Positions 47,309 to 57,696 of a stretch of 64,000 nt of DNA are shown piece by piece; position 1 is the first letter of the stretch, and every line of letters begins with the position of its first letter. The DNA comes from Helichrysum umbraculigerum (Eukaryota; Streptophyta; Magnoliopsida; Asterales; Asteraceae). The position numbers and the translations under genes are program-made. Where the stretch lies: contig CATIUR010000001.1 of NCBI GenBank assembly GCA_949592205.1, positions 72,893,559 to 72,957,558 of the forward strand. Reading direction: 5' to 3'. The notes beneath the pieces were generated by a model that was given only the letters and a program-made list of their open reading frames with translations, was not told where the DNA came from and ran no database searches.

Positions 47309-50300
47309 TCAGATGATGCTTGATGCATCCGTAGTGGTGGCGTGGTCACTGTGGTTTCTTGGTAGAGAGTATCGTGGTGGATAGTATTGTAGGAATTGCT
47401 CTATCATGTCAGCAATGAGAGTTGGTGGGTTGGTGGATAGCATTCTGAAGCTTTTGAAGTGATCGGTGGCGAGTCGGTCGAGAATTGCCATTCCATAGCA
47501 GATGTATCGAACTGCCCTTGTAACTGGTCCGTTAGGGTCAATTCGATTGCAGGTGTAAGTTCGAACGATTTCACGCTGTGGGTGGTTTCTTCCTATCGAG
47601 CCGATTAAAGCCATGAATTCGGTTTTCACTTCTTCAAAATCATTAGCCCAAGGGTCTCCTCCGAAAGATCTAGTTGCTTGGCACACTTGTCTGATTAGTT
47701 GATGTTGTTCACGGTTTAAGGGAAAATCCGAGTCGGTGAAGATGCAAATTAACTTGCTGAATATCTCGCGATATCCATTTCGATAGACGTCGAGTTCTAC
47801 GTCTTCTTCTTGGTACATTCCGCGCAGTCGGGTAGTCACATAAGTGGCTAAATTGATTTGCGACATGTGTGGGATGAATCTCGGTACCTCACGAGTTTCC
47901 TCTTCATAGGCTGGCTCGTTCAGCTCATCAATTATTAGTTAAACGTGGTGCCCAATGGTGGATTGAATGACAATCCTGCAGTTCTCTGATGCTGTGAGGT
48001 GCTCTCCAGTTTCGATGAGATCTAGAAGAGTTCTAAGATCTCCCACCATTCTGATGTCGGCATAACTTCTTGGGTTCCCGGTGGCTCTTTCCAGATTGGT
48101 TCTCATTGATGCAAGAATAGCTTTTTGACTTGATGAGTACGGAAAAGCTGATCCGGCTAAGGCACAATATACTTTTTGGTATATTCGCCTTTGGTTTCCG
48201 TAGAATTCGATTTCTCCCATTGGGTAGTTGGGTCTTTCTCGCTGTTGAGCTTCTCTAGTAAGTTGTTCTTGAAGTAGATCAGAGAATGCTCGAATATTCC
48301 TTCGAAGAGTGCTGGGCTCTGGTTTTCCATAATTGGCGAGGTATGAATCGTAGTCTCGTATGATTGCCCTTATCATGTGTCTCTGGGCGGTGTTGTAGTT
48401 GTTAGTTGACTCCTTGATAGCTTCCACGATGATTCGGACATCGTCGTATTCGTCAATCATCTCGATCATGTCTTGATGAGTATCTATCAGAGGAATTTCT
48501 AGTCTCTCAGTTGCGACAGCAGGGGAATTAGGGGGAGCAAGAGGGGTTTGCGGAATAGAGCGTTCATCAAGAGTGATGTTGACGTAATCGTCATCGCATT
48601 CACTGTTGCAGTCGGAGTCTTTTTCACGTGAATCGGGAAATTGGTGGAATTCTTCGTCTGAAGGTGTGTTGTTGAAGGGTCGAGAACTATCGATTTCGAT
48701 GGTTCGGACTTCGGTTGTTATGTCATGGAGGTTCTCTTTGGCAAAGCTTCCTGGTTGACGTGCCTTGTATGCTGAAATTCTCTGTAGTAGTTTGGCATAC
48801 TGGTCTGGGTGTGGTGATGATCGGAGTCCTTCTTCAAAGATTTTTATGTCTCGGAGTCGGGTTCTGGTGAAGGGTTTTGATGGATCGAGATAGGAATTTA
48901 GGATGTTTCCCATTCTTTTAAGATGAGAGGATCTGAGCTCTTGACGGATGACTCCGTAATCAACTGATTCTTCAGATGAAGAGTAATCATCGCAGTTTTG
49001 TATTCTTTTAACTTCGGCCATTTGTGGCGAATCAGTGTGATCTTCATCTTCTTCCATTTCTTCCTCTTCCTCTTCTTCTTCCTCCTCAGGATCAGATTCA
49101 ATTTCTTCATCTGCTTCCTCGTATTCTTCCTCTTCTGGGTCGTATTCGGTGTCAGAAATGAGAACTGATGATCGGGTGAATTGCGGTTCCTCCTCTGGTT
49201 CTGATTCATCATCGGAACAGACTTTTCCTATGGATATAGCACAACATTCTTCCTCTTCTGGGGTGCATTCCGGTTGGTCGATCTTGTAAGTGATGCTTTC
49301 ACCATGCGATCGTAAAACAATCGTGTGGTTATACACATCAATAACTGCTCTAGCTGTATTCATGAATGGTCTTCCAAGGATAATTGGGATGTTTATATCC
49401 TCGTGGATATCCATTACCACGAAATCCGTTGGAAAGAAAAATTTGTCAACTTGAACAAGGACATTCTCAGCTATTCCCTTGGGGTATCTAACAGATTGGT
49501 CGGCTAGCTGGACGGTCATCTTAGTGGGTTTCAAGTTTTCAAGTTCTAGCCTCTTAAACAGGGAGTAGGGCATAAGGTTAATGCTGGCTCCTAAGTCGGT
49601 TAAAGCGCTCATATTTCCGGAATTGTAGATAGAACAAGGGAGTGTAAATCTACCAGTATCTCCTAGTTTTTCGGGAAGGCTATTTTTAAGTAGGGCTGAA
49701 GTTTCAGAACTAAGGGGAATGTTGTTCACTTCAGGCAATTTATCTTTGGTGGATAGCAATTTTCTAATATACTTATTACGACCAGGAACTCTAGACATGG
49801 TATCAAGGAATTTTCCATCTAACTTAAAGGACGACAGTTTCTTAGGTTGAACTTTAAGTTTAGCGGGGTAAGGGATTCTAACCGCTTTGTTCATTGTTTC
49901 CACAGCTGGTATCTTGACCTTTGGTTCTTCCTTTACTGGAAAAGCAGCAGGTGGAGTAGTAGCTGCTTCCTTTGGTGTTGTAAGTTGTTTTGCTTCCTCA
50001 ACATGCGGATTTTGAACTGTGTTGCTAGGCAAACTTCCTCGGGGTCTATTCTCAAGACGTTGTGCCAATTGTCCAATTTGAGCTTCCAAATTCTTTAGCA
50101 CAGCCAATTGATTTCTCATGAAAAGGTCGGCTTGATCTTGTCTAGCGGACGTCTTTTGGTTGAGCATGTGTTGACCTTGCATGAATTGGGTGAAGGCGTC
50201 ATCTGAACTTGAAGCTGGGGCATTTGTCTTGGTGGTTTGTTCAGTGGTTTAGTTTGTGTCGAAAGTGGGTGCAGGAAGTGCAAGGGGTTGATTATAAGAA

Positions 50301-51421
50301 AGTTGTGGTTGTTGTTGGTAGGGTGGATATCTAGGTGGGTATCGGGGTTGGTATGGTTGTTGGTTGTTTCTCGGCGGAAAGGGAGGTCCTCTAGGTTGGT
50401 TGTTGTTTCGGTTGAAACCGAGTGGTCGAGCTGGAAACTGAGCATAGTAGATGGTGCCATCTGCTTCTTCGTATTCAACTTGGTATTCACCAGATGGTTG
50501 CGGGTTGGTGCAGTGTTGACAGACTTGCACTTAGTGTACTTGGTGCTGTTGTTTCTTAAGTTCTCCAAACTGTTTGACGAGCAAGTCCATTTTCTCTGTT
50601 AGTGCCTTAATTGCTTCGACTGGAATCGGGTTTGCAGCAACGATAGGTGTGGAAGATGTTGAATGATCTCCAGAATTCCAATCGTGGTGATGTATAATCA
50701 TGTTTTCTATAAGGTTCCGTCCTTCTTCGTCGGTTTTTGCCATGAAGCTTCCTTGTACAGCAGCATCGAGGGTAGTTCGGTGGTTAGGATCTAAACCATT
50801 GTAGAAGGTGCACAATTGTGCAGACTTATCGAGTCGGTGATTAGGGCATTTCTTCAAGGCTCCTTTGAATCGTTCCCATGCGATATATAATGACTCATCG
50901 AAAGCTTGTCGAAAGTTTATGATGTCATTTCGGAATTTGGTTTGTTTAGAGGGCGGAAAGTACTTGGTTAGAAACTTTTTCGCCATCGCGGTCCATGAAG
51001 GGATAGAGCCGGTCTCTAGACCTTCAAACCACGTTTGTGCATGATGGGTGAGCGAATAAGGGAAAAGGTATAAACGGATTGTATCTTGGCCAATTCCGTT
51101 TTGCTTGTAGGAATTTGAAAGAGAGATGAACTTGTCGAGGTGAGAGTTTGGGTCATCACTAGGTAATCCATGGAATTGACAATGGTTTTGGATTAGTTGG
51201 ATGATGTGGTGTTTAAGCTCGAAAGATTGACCAGGGGTTTCAGGGTAGAGAATTGGTCCTCCTCTTCCTTCGATAGAGGGTTTACTGTTATCAGCGAGAG
51301 TGATGCGTTCAGCCATTGCTTGCTTAAGTGCAGATTGCTTCTTTTCTCGTCGAATAGTGCGTATTATAAGTTCCGGATCGGGAAAGTTAAACAGTGGTGC
51401 AGATCTAGGGGAACAGGTCAT
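47309..51421 (-). pseudogene. Gag-protease-unknown polyprotein frame with three in-frame TAA codons
   Basis: One reading frame of 1371 codons runs from ATG 51421 to 47309 and is interrupted only by TAA at 50531-50533, 50249-50251 and 47939-47941; no frameshift is needed. Segments: Gag core (about 51420-50534, with YLFPYSLTHHAQTWFEGL and KKFLTKYFPPSK); a Pro/Gln/Asn-rich linker; a Gln-rich coiled stretch (LKNLEAQIGQLAQRL); aspartic protease with DLGASINLMP (about 49570-49600) and ILGRPFMNTARAVIDV; an acidic Glu-run region (about 49040-49260); then unknown sequence to the end with a duplicated domain. Pol domains are absent. Whether the stops are decay or are suppressed is not known. Confidence 0.8.
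47585..48230 (-). other. Two copies of an unknown domain in the Athila-like element
   Basis: Copy 1 lies at about 48000-48230 and copy 2 at about 47585-47800. Both follow the pattern Y-x-N...R-x-I-[YF]-x-K-[VL]-x-C-x4-[GD]-S-x-F-P-x4-Q...G-[ND]-P, with spacing agreeing to within one residue over 44 positions. The second copy lies after the third TAA codon. I do not recognise the domain; predicted helical content seems high. Homology between the copies is inferred from spacing and about a dozen identities. Confidence 0.55.
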
Positions 51422-51551
51422 ACACTAAAAGAAAAGATAATAAAGAAAATAAACAATAAAGGAAATGTTTTTGTGTTTTTTTTAGAAGGTTTTATCCTAA
51501 GGGTTTACTAGAATCGGGATTGGTTGGGCCTCTGTATCGGACAGTTAGTCT

Positions 51552-51568
51552 CCACGGCAGCGGCGCCA
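51552..51568 (-). promoter_or_regulatory. Primer-binding site of the Athila-like element
   Basis: On the minus strand TGGCGCCGCTGCCGTGG lies five bases inside the 5' LTR end. TGGCGCC matches the 3' end of a tRNA of the Asp type, as reported for Athila-class elements; the exact tRNA was not checked. Confidence 0.8.
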
Positions 51569-51573
51569 AAAAC

Positions 51574-54011
51574 TTGTTGCGCTCGTCTTTTTACGGACGG
51601 TCAACGGATGTTTAAAAATTTATAATTGCTGGGGTCTAAGTGTGACTTACTAGTACTGAACCAAAGGGTTAGTAGGCGGTAAGTTGGACCTAGAGTCGTT
51701 CTTAAAGAGAAACTGAATTGAAACGGAGGTGATCCAATCAATCTTTCTTTTCTAGAAAATGTTTTAAAAAAGTGCGTTGGGGGTTTTGGTTCAGTTAATT
51801 AAGTAAACTAAATAATGCGAATAAAATGTAATAAAATGTCAGATATTGCAAAGTAGTATTTGTTGTGAGTTCGTTAGTTAATAATCATGGGATGATGACT
51901 CTTACGGGAAAACGATTAGCTAAATTGGGTTGCTTATAAGATTCATTAACTTTTGGTATAACCAATAGATTCCTTATTAGTCGGTTATCAACTAATATGT
52001 CACGAGGAACTAAGGTATCATGATTCTGACCAGACAGATAATGCTCAACTCTCCACACTCTCCTGTGAGGGAGTCAGTGGCCCATATTATTGAACGTATT
52101 CGCTCGTGGGCGAAGGAATAGAGTAGCAAGTCCATAACATGTCTAGCCTTTCTTAATACCACAATGATTATGAATCCATTAAACAACTAACTTAGAACTT
52201 GTGTCTGGACTTATTCAATCAATTTCTATCCATGAAACTTAAGCGTGATAAACGAGGGAAAGCATTTAGGTTTCTTGCATACCGTACTTTAAGTTTCATG
52301 GTTTTTAGGAAAAAGTATCGGTTTAAGTTGGATTTCAAACTTGCCTTTCTCAATACAATTAACAAATCCCTAGGTTTTCGTAAATGGTCATTTAACCTGT
52401 AGCCTACCTAATCTAATCTAATCTAAACTAAAACAACTTAATTAAAATGCTGACGGCTTTTTACAGAAAGTCAACCCCAGACCATGTCGGAAAATGCTAT
52501 GGTAGCTCACATCGTATTTAATCGTTTACCGATGTTTCCATTGTGAGTTCAATTGCTTCGCGATGTTTACATGATAAGTACATTGTGATCGAAAGTGTAT
52601 AATACTCATGGCAAGTCCACGTAATCACATTGCATTTTATAATGTTTGCATGACGTTACAATTAAAAACATAGTTTTTACACAGATAACTATTGACCGAG
52701 TATTGAGGTTCGCGACTCCTCTTTACAGGGTTACAATCACGTTTGTTAATCGAAAGGCGAATGTAAGTTTTAGGTTTAAAATCACAAGATAAGTCCGTTC
52801 ACAAAGTTTCCAATTTTATAACGTTGATCCATAATACAACTATCTTCGGTCGTTACCGGCTTCCATATATTTGTACTATGCTCAAAAGCATTTCCAATAC
52901 TATAACGAGTAATCAGTCGAATCGGGGCCATCGTATTATTTCACGACGTATTTAAAGTCATCCCACAATTATATATAATAACTACATCACAACAAATACA
53001 ATAGTAATCTACTCGCTAATCATGGCATAAACGATCTCTAACATAATTAAAGTAACATATTTAATTAAGATAGATAAGGATAGAAATAACCGAGATTAAT
53101 ATGCGAGAAGGAACAGACTTGAATTAATGAGCGTAACTCCAAGCGTACACCAAAGATTACAAAACGTTCCTAGCTTTCTTTCTACTCTAAACAAAGTGAT
53201 AAACTAATCTAATGCTAAATTTAAAGTAAGAAAGTAGACTGAAAAAGTAAGAAAGTAATATGACTAGTGCATATGGGACATTTTGAAATGGAGCCTTAAG
53301 CCTCCTATTTATAGGTGAGCTTTGGCTCACATTAGCATCAAGAGGTGCATGTTAGTAAAAGGTAGCCAAAAGGGTGCACTAGGTACCGTACAACACGAAA
53401 AGTAGGCGCACCAGGTACCAAAAGTTGCCAAAAACGGAAACCGAGGCGGGGCAAGGGTGGCCGGCGGCGGCCCTGGGGTTGCCGGCGGCGGCTGGCCCAC
53501 CCCCGCCCCGTTTCGCCGTCTTTTGCTTCGTTTCTCGATTTGTGCGTGTTTTCTTCGTTATGCGTCCGTTTGCATCAATTATTTTTTTTTGGATTTGTAA
53601 TTCAAAAACGAAGATTTTGACATAGGATAGGCCCTAAGATGAGGTCCCTAGCTCCAGATATTGCGTACGAATCATTTGGATCTTCCGGCTGGCGTAGAAT
53701 CTTCATTCTTTATCCGTTTTAGTTGATTCTTCTTCTGTTGGATTCGTATTTTGAAAACAAACATCTTGGACAGAATGGATGTTGGTGGAGGGCATTTTAG
53801 TCTTGAAATCTCGTTTTGATGCCTTGAATATTCAAACGTGTGTGGAATCTTCGTTTTTCATCCGTTTTGCTTGATTTTTATCGTGCAACCTTGTTTTGAC
53901 CATCTTGGCATAATGTTACTGATTTGTGACATATTTGAGTGAAAATGCCAAGGATCGTTCTAGAATGAGAGAGATATCAGTAGTAAAAACATGACTTTTT
54001 ACGCGATATCA
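51574..54011 (-). repeat. 5' LTR of the Athila-like element
   Basis: On the minus strand it begins TGATATCGCG and ends GCGCAACA next to the primer site. It is collinear with the LTR at 43244-45714. Confidence 0.92.
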
Positions 54012-54016
54012 AACCT
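54012..54016. repeat. Target-site duplication AACCT (right copy)
   Basis: Pairs with 43239-43243. Confidence 0.95.
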
Positions 54017-54811
54017 CTTGATTAGTTTGTATCAATAAGAAACACAGTTTTGCAGATGTTCCCATTTGACCCATTTTTTTATTATAGATTCTTCTGGAAT
54101 CGCTAAAGATAAAACATGATCTAATAAACCACTCCATAGATAATGGGTTAGAATTGTCACTCAAACATTTTCATTATTTAGGTTGTTTAACTGTTGGTTG
54201 CAATATTCATTTGTATAGTCCATTATGTACCAATCAGAAGGTAGCATCTCTCTTTTGTTTGGATTGGAGTTTGACTTTTGGAAAAAACAGCCTATCAGCT
54301 GAATATTCTGTATGAAAAGTAAAGCTAGACATAAATAGAGATGGTGAAAAACTGCAATCAATGACTCAATGTCTTATTGACCACGAGCTGGAAACTGGAA
54401 TTGTTTGACCTGACAGTAAAAGTGTATTATATGTGCAGGTAACTCCATAGTGAAGCAATTAACACGTTAAAAAGCGGTTGACCATGATCTAAATAAAGTA
54501 GTCAAATTTCCAAATTACAGTTTTGTTAGTGGCTACTTTGTACCTTTTCCTCATCCAACAAGGAACTCGAAGAATCTCATTTAAGCAATTCATGGAGTTA
54601 GAAAGTTAGATTTTCTTTGAAAACTGCCTTTTGGAATCAACCTATACATTGCTAAGCGAATGCTAATGTACATTTGATTCCATTTTAAGAACTAATGAAT
54701 TTTTACTGTTGTGGTGTGTCTGTTTATTTGATTGCAAATTTGGTAACATGGTGTTGTCTTTTTTGAAAACTTAATCGCTTAATATAATGGTCAGGGCTAA
54801 TTCATTTTCTT

Positions 54812-54812
<1 letters not shown>

Positions 54813-54868
<56 letters not shown>
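54813..54868. repeat. (AT)n microsatellite
   Basis: About 56 bases of AT repeats just before the possible exon fragments. Confidence 0.95.
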
Positions 54869-54870
<2 letters not shown>

Positions 54871-54889
54871 TTAATTGAAGACCACTGTT

Positions 54890-55770
54890 GATTTGGCCCA
54901 TACGTTTGGGTTATAGGTTTTTGCATGATCCAACAGTGGATCACGGCGCAACCATCGTGGAGGTAAATGTTCAACTCAGCTTGTTATTTATGTGTCTACA
55001 TGGAATCATTTGATTCTTGTGTCTTTACAAGGCGTTCTTGCCTGCTGGTATTCTTCAAAACGATGCAATGCCAGGTGGTTACAAATGAAAGTTTCTTCAT
55101 GATGCTTAATATATGTAAGTGAATTCAACATATGTTTTTGGAATTTTAGTATGCATAAGTTCACTTCTTCGTGTGGCCGTACATTTTGCTTTAAGAGTCT
55201 GATTACTTTTTATTTTAGTTTCAAGCTGAGGTTTTTTGGTGTGCAAGTGTTAGGGAATAGTAGCATGACGTCTGCAGATATTATTCTCATGTTTCGTCTT
55301 TGTTTAAATGGCATCATGATAACTACCTATGGCTTATCGTTGGTATTCAACAATATGAGATCAAGAGGGTGGCATGCCTTTTGTTTGAACTTGGGTATTG
55401 TTTGAGCCGTGGTGCTTACCATGACATTGAAGCTTTAAATTCAGCAGTGAAGAAGGCTAAGATATGTATTAGAAGGTATTGCTCATATTTATATTTTATA
55501 TATGTTCATCCATGGGTTTTTATACTTGCTACTGACCTTTAGGATCATGACCATATTGTCATTGAAAATGAGCATGTGAGACTAAAATATATTCAAGTGT
55601 TTTTGGGTGAACATGATGTAGTTGCTTGGAAAGGTGAATTAATTAATAAATATAAAGGTTGCAAGATGGGTGGGTCAGGTGCTTGGGTAACAACTCAAAA
55701 CTGGCTTAGTTTAGACATGTCATTATATGATACGGGTTTAAATGGGCTGCACAGTTGGGTTGGGTAATGA
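54890..55770 (+). pseudogene. Unrecognised exon-like fragments
   Basis: Several short, GC-richer open stretches look like exons of one gene on the plus strand: one near 54920-54961 ending at a GTAAAT donor, one near 55032-55088 (FLPAGILQNDAMPGGYK, then stop), one near 55300-55477 (DNYLWLIVGIQQYEIKR, ALNSAVKKAKICIRR) and one near 55543-55670 (HIVIENEHVRLKYIQVFLGE, VVAWKGELINKYKG). They cannot be joined into a sound gene and contain stops. The family was not recognised. They may be a decayed host gene or sequence captured by the Helitron-like element. Confidence 0.35.
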
Positions 55771-55800
55771 GTACGGTCGGGCTGGTTTATGAAGTTGTTA

Positions 55801-57682
55801 TATAACACCCCTCATTTGCTACGAAAATATTATATTATTAACACGGAAGCGTATAATTTAAAACATCCGAAAACACTGTACATTAAGATAATGTACATAA
55901 GTAGTTTACATATCAAACGCACACCAAATTAAAACTATTAAACAACTACATCAAACGGGGTATTATATTGTTTCAAACTTTAGTTTTGTTACAAAACATG
56001 TCAGAGTAGCACTGCAGGTCAAACACTCCCCGTTCCATGAACGTCAAAATCCTGCAACCCACATCCCAAAACATAACCTGCAGGAAGTAAATTGAGGGAT
56101 TAGCACGAAGCTAAGTGAATGAATTCATTACACACAATTCAACTTAGCATAACCACCTGTTTACACCAAACAACCGTAAACATATAATTCAACTAGTCAA
56201 CAATACAGTAATGAGGATCGGTGGCTCTGGGAATACCATAATACCCGGGTGGCTCCCCAAGGACACTTAAACAACCATATCCGTATGGCCATAACGGACG
56301 AGACCGATAGCTAACAACTATTATAATCAAACACAAGTACTACACACAACAAATGAATCAAGTTCCTGTGTAATTCATATAATAACCAACTAGCTCAACC
56401 AACTAGTTCAACCTGTTGACCTCATTAACAACTGATGCCCGAAGGCCACACATAGCACGTAGATTTATAATCAACAATAGATGTTAAATGCAACAACAAC
56501 ATATCTACGTTTACTTGTTGTAACCAAACGGTTACAACTAAATCAAATGGTGAGTTCCGAATCCACTCACCGATACCTCTGTAGTCACAAACTCAGAATC
56601 CAGGTGTCAGTTATCTTTTGGAGAATCTGAGAACAACAATCAGATATAAGTTAGTAATCAGGATCATCAATACTAAACTTATATCAAACATAATTCAAAG
56701 AACTAGATATTATTTACATAACTATTAAGTTCCTAATTATGCTCAACATTCATAATATAGCATATCAACAATTACTTATCAACATTTTAATTTGCAATGG
56801 TTTAAAATCAAAAGGCTACAAAAACGGGTAACTACCCGCCGGGTAGCTCCATTACCCGCCGGTTACCCTATCTTAGCAGCCGGGTCACCCTCTGTAGCAA
56901 CCGGGTAAATTAAAAGTTGGGGTAACAGAACCTAAATACGTTTTAAAGGCTGTAGGAGCCACCGGGTACGGGTCCTACCCGCCGGATTCCCAGTTTAGGC
57001 ACACTACCCGCCGGGTACAGGTATAACCCGCCGGGTTCCCACCCTGCACCAGCAACCTTCGTTCAGCAACAAACCCAGATCCGAAAGTTATATCAAAACT
57101 CACTAAACTCAGTTCCTGTAACCATATTTGGTATAACAAACAGCCACTATAACATCATACATGATCAAATAGCATTATAGTTACTTCTAATTCATCATTA
57201 CCATTAATCTAAACTTTCAAATCAAACCAATTTTCAAGAATCAAAACTTACCTTTGATAGATGAATAAGGAGGTAAAGATGATGATTTAAGTCAGATTCA
57301 ACACTTCAACTTACCACTTTGAATTCTCACTTTTAAGTTCTAGGGTTATTGTAAGGTTTTTGTTTAAGGAAGTAATGACTTTCCTTTTTAGGAAAGATGG
57401 TTAAATAGGTCGGCCCTATTATTACCCCGACCCATATCCACTTAAAACTAGTCCCCTTTCACTCTATTGCCTGGAACCTAAAAACCATTTGCGAGAAACT
57501 TATTTTATTCTACCGTCAACTATAGTAAATTACAACAAGCAACAATTTACCATCCACAATAAGTCCTGGGACTTATTTATCTAAGTTTCGGAATAAAACA
57601 AATAGTATTGAATAATTTCTAACAAAAATTAAATACGCAAATTTAAATTAGAAATTACCAGACCCGTAGAGAGGATGTTACA
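55801..57682 (-). repeat. 3' LTR of the decayed gypsy element
   Basis: On the minus strand it begins TGTAACATCC directly after the polypurine tract and ends near GGGGTGTTATA. The left boundary is accurate to a few bases. Between 56825 and 57045 it contains a cluster of palindromic TACCCGCCGGGTA words. Confidence 0.8.
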
Positions 57683-57683
57683 A

Positions 57684-57696
57684 ATCTCCCCTCCTT
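57684..57696 (-). promoter_or_regulatory. Polypurine tract of the decayed gypsy element
   Basis: AAGGAGGGGAGAT on the minus strand, directly before the LTR and after GGGGACGAAATCTTC. Confidence 0.85.

Larger units (their letters stand above)
43244..54011 (-). mobile_element. Athila/Tat-like LTR retrotransposon lacking Pol (non-autonomous, 10.77 kb)
   Basis: It has two long LTRs, AACCT target duplications, a primer site TGGCGCCGCTGCCGTGG, and a polypurine/AAGTGTGGGA region with the TTTGCTTGAGGACAAGCAAAG phrase typical of this group. The coding strand is minus. The 5.86-kb interior encodes Gag and an Athila-type aspartic protease, then about 850 codons of unknown sequence. No reverse transcriptase, RNase H or integrase motif exists anywhere between the LTRs, so it must depend on another element's enzymes. 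The LTRs differ at dozens of sites including indels, so it is older than the gypsy element at 30962. Confidence 0.85.
42054..54527 (+). repeat. Tandem duplication (about 725 bp unit), each copy split by a different insertion
   Basis: Copy A runs about 42054-43030 and copy B about 43031-43243 plus 54017-54527. Both share ATGGTCACAG, AACCCATTACCCAATCAGAC, CCGGCTCTACATGACCCACC, CTTGATTAGTTTGTATCAAT and GGAAACTGGAATTGTTTGAC. Copy A contains a 247-bp foldback MITE; copy B contains the 10.8-kb Athila-like element. With the insertions removed the two copies are about 728 and 724 bases long. Confidence 0.85.
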
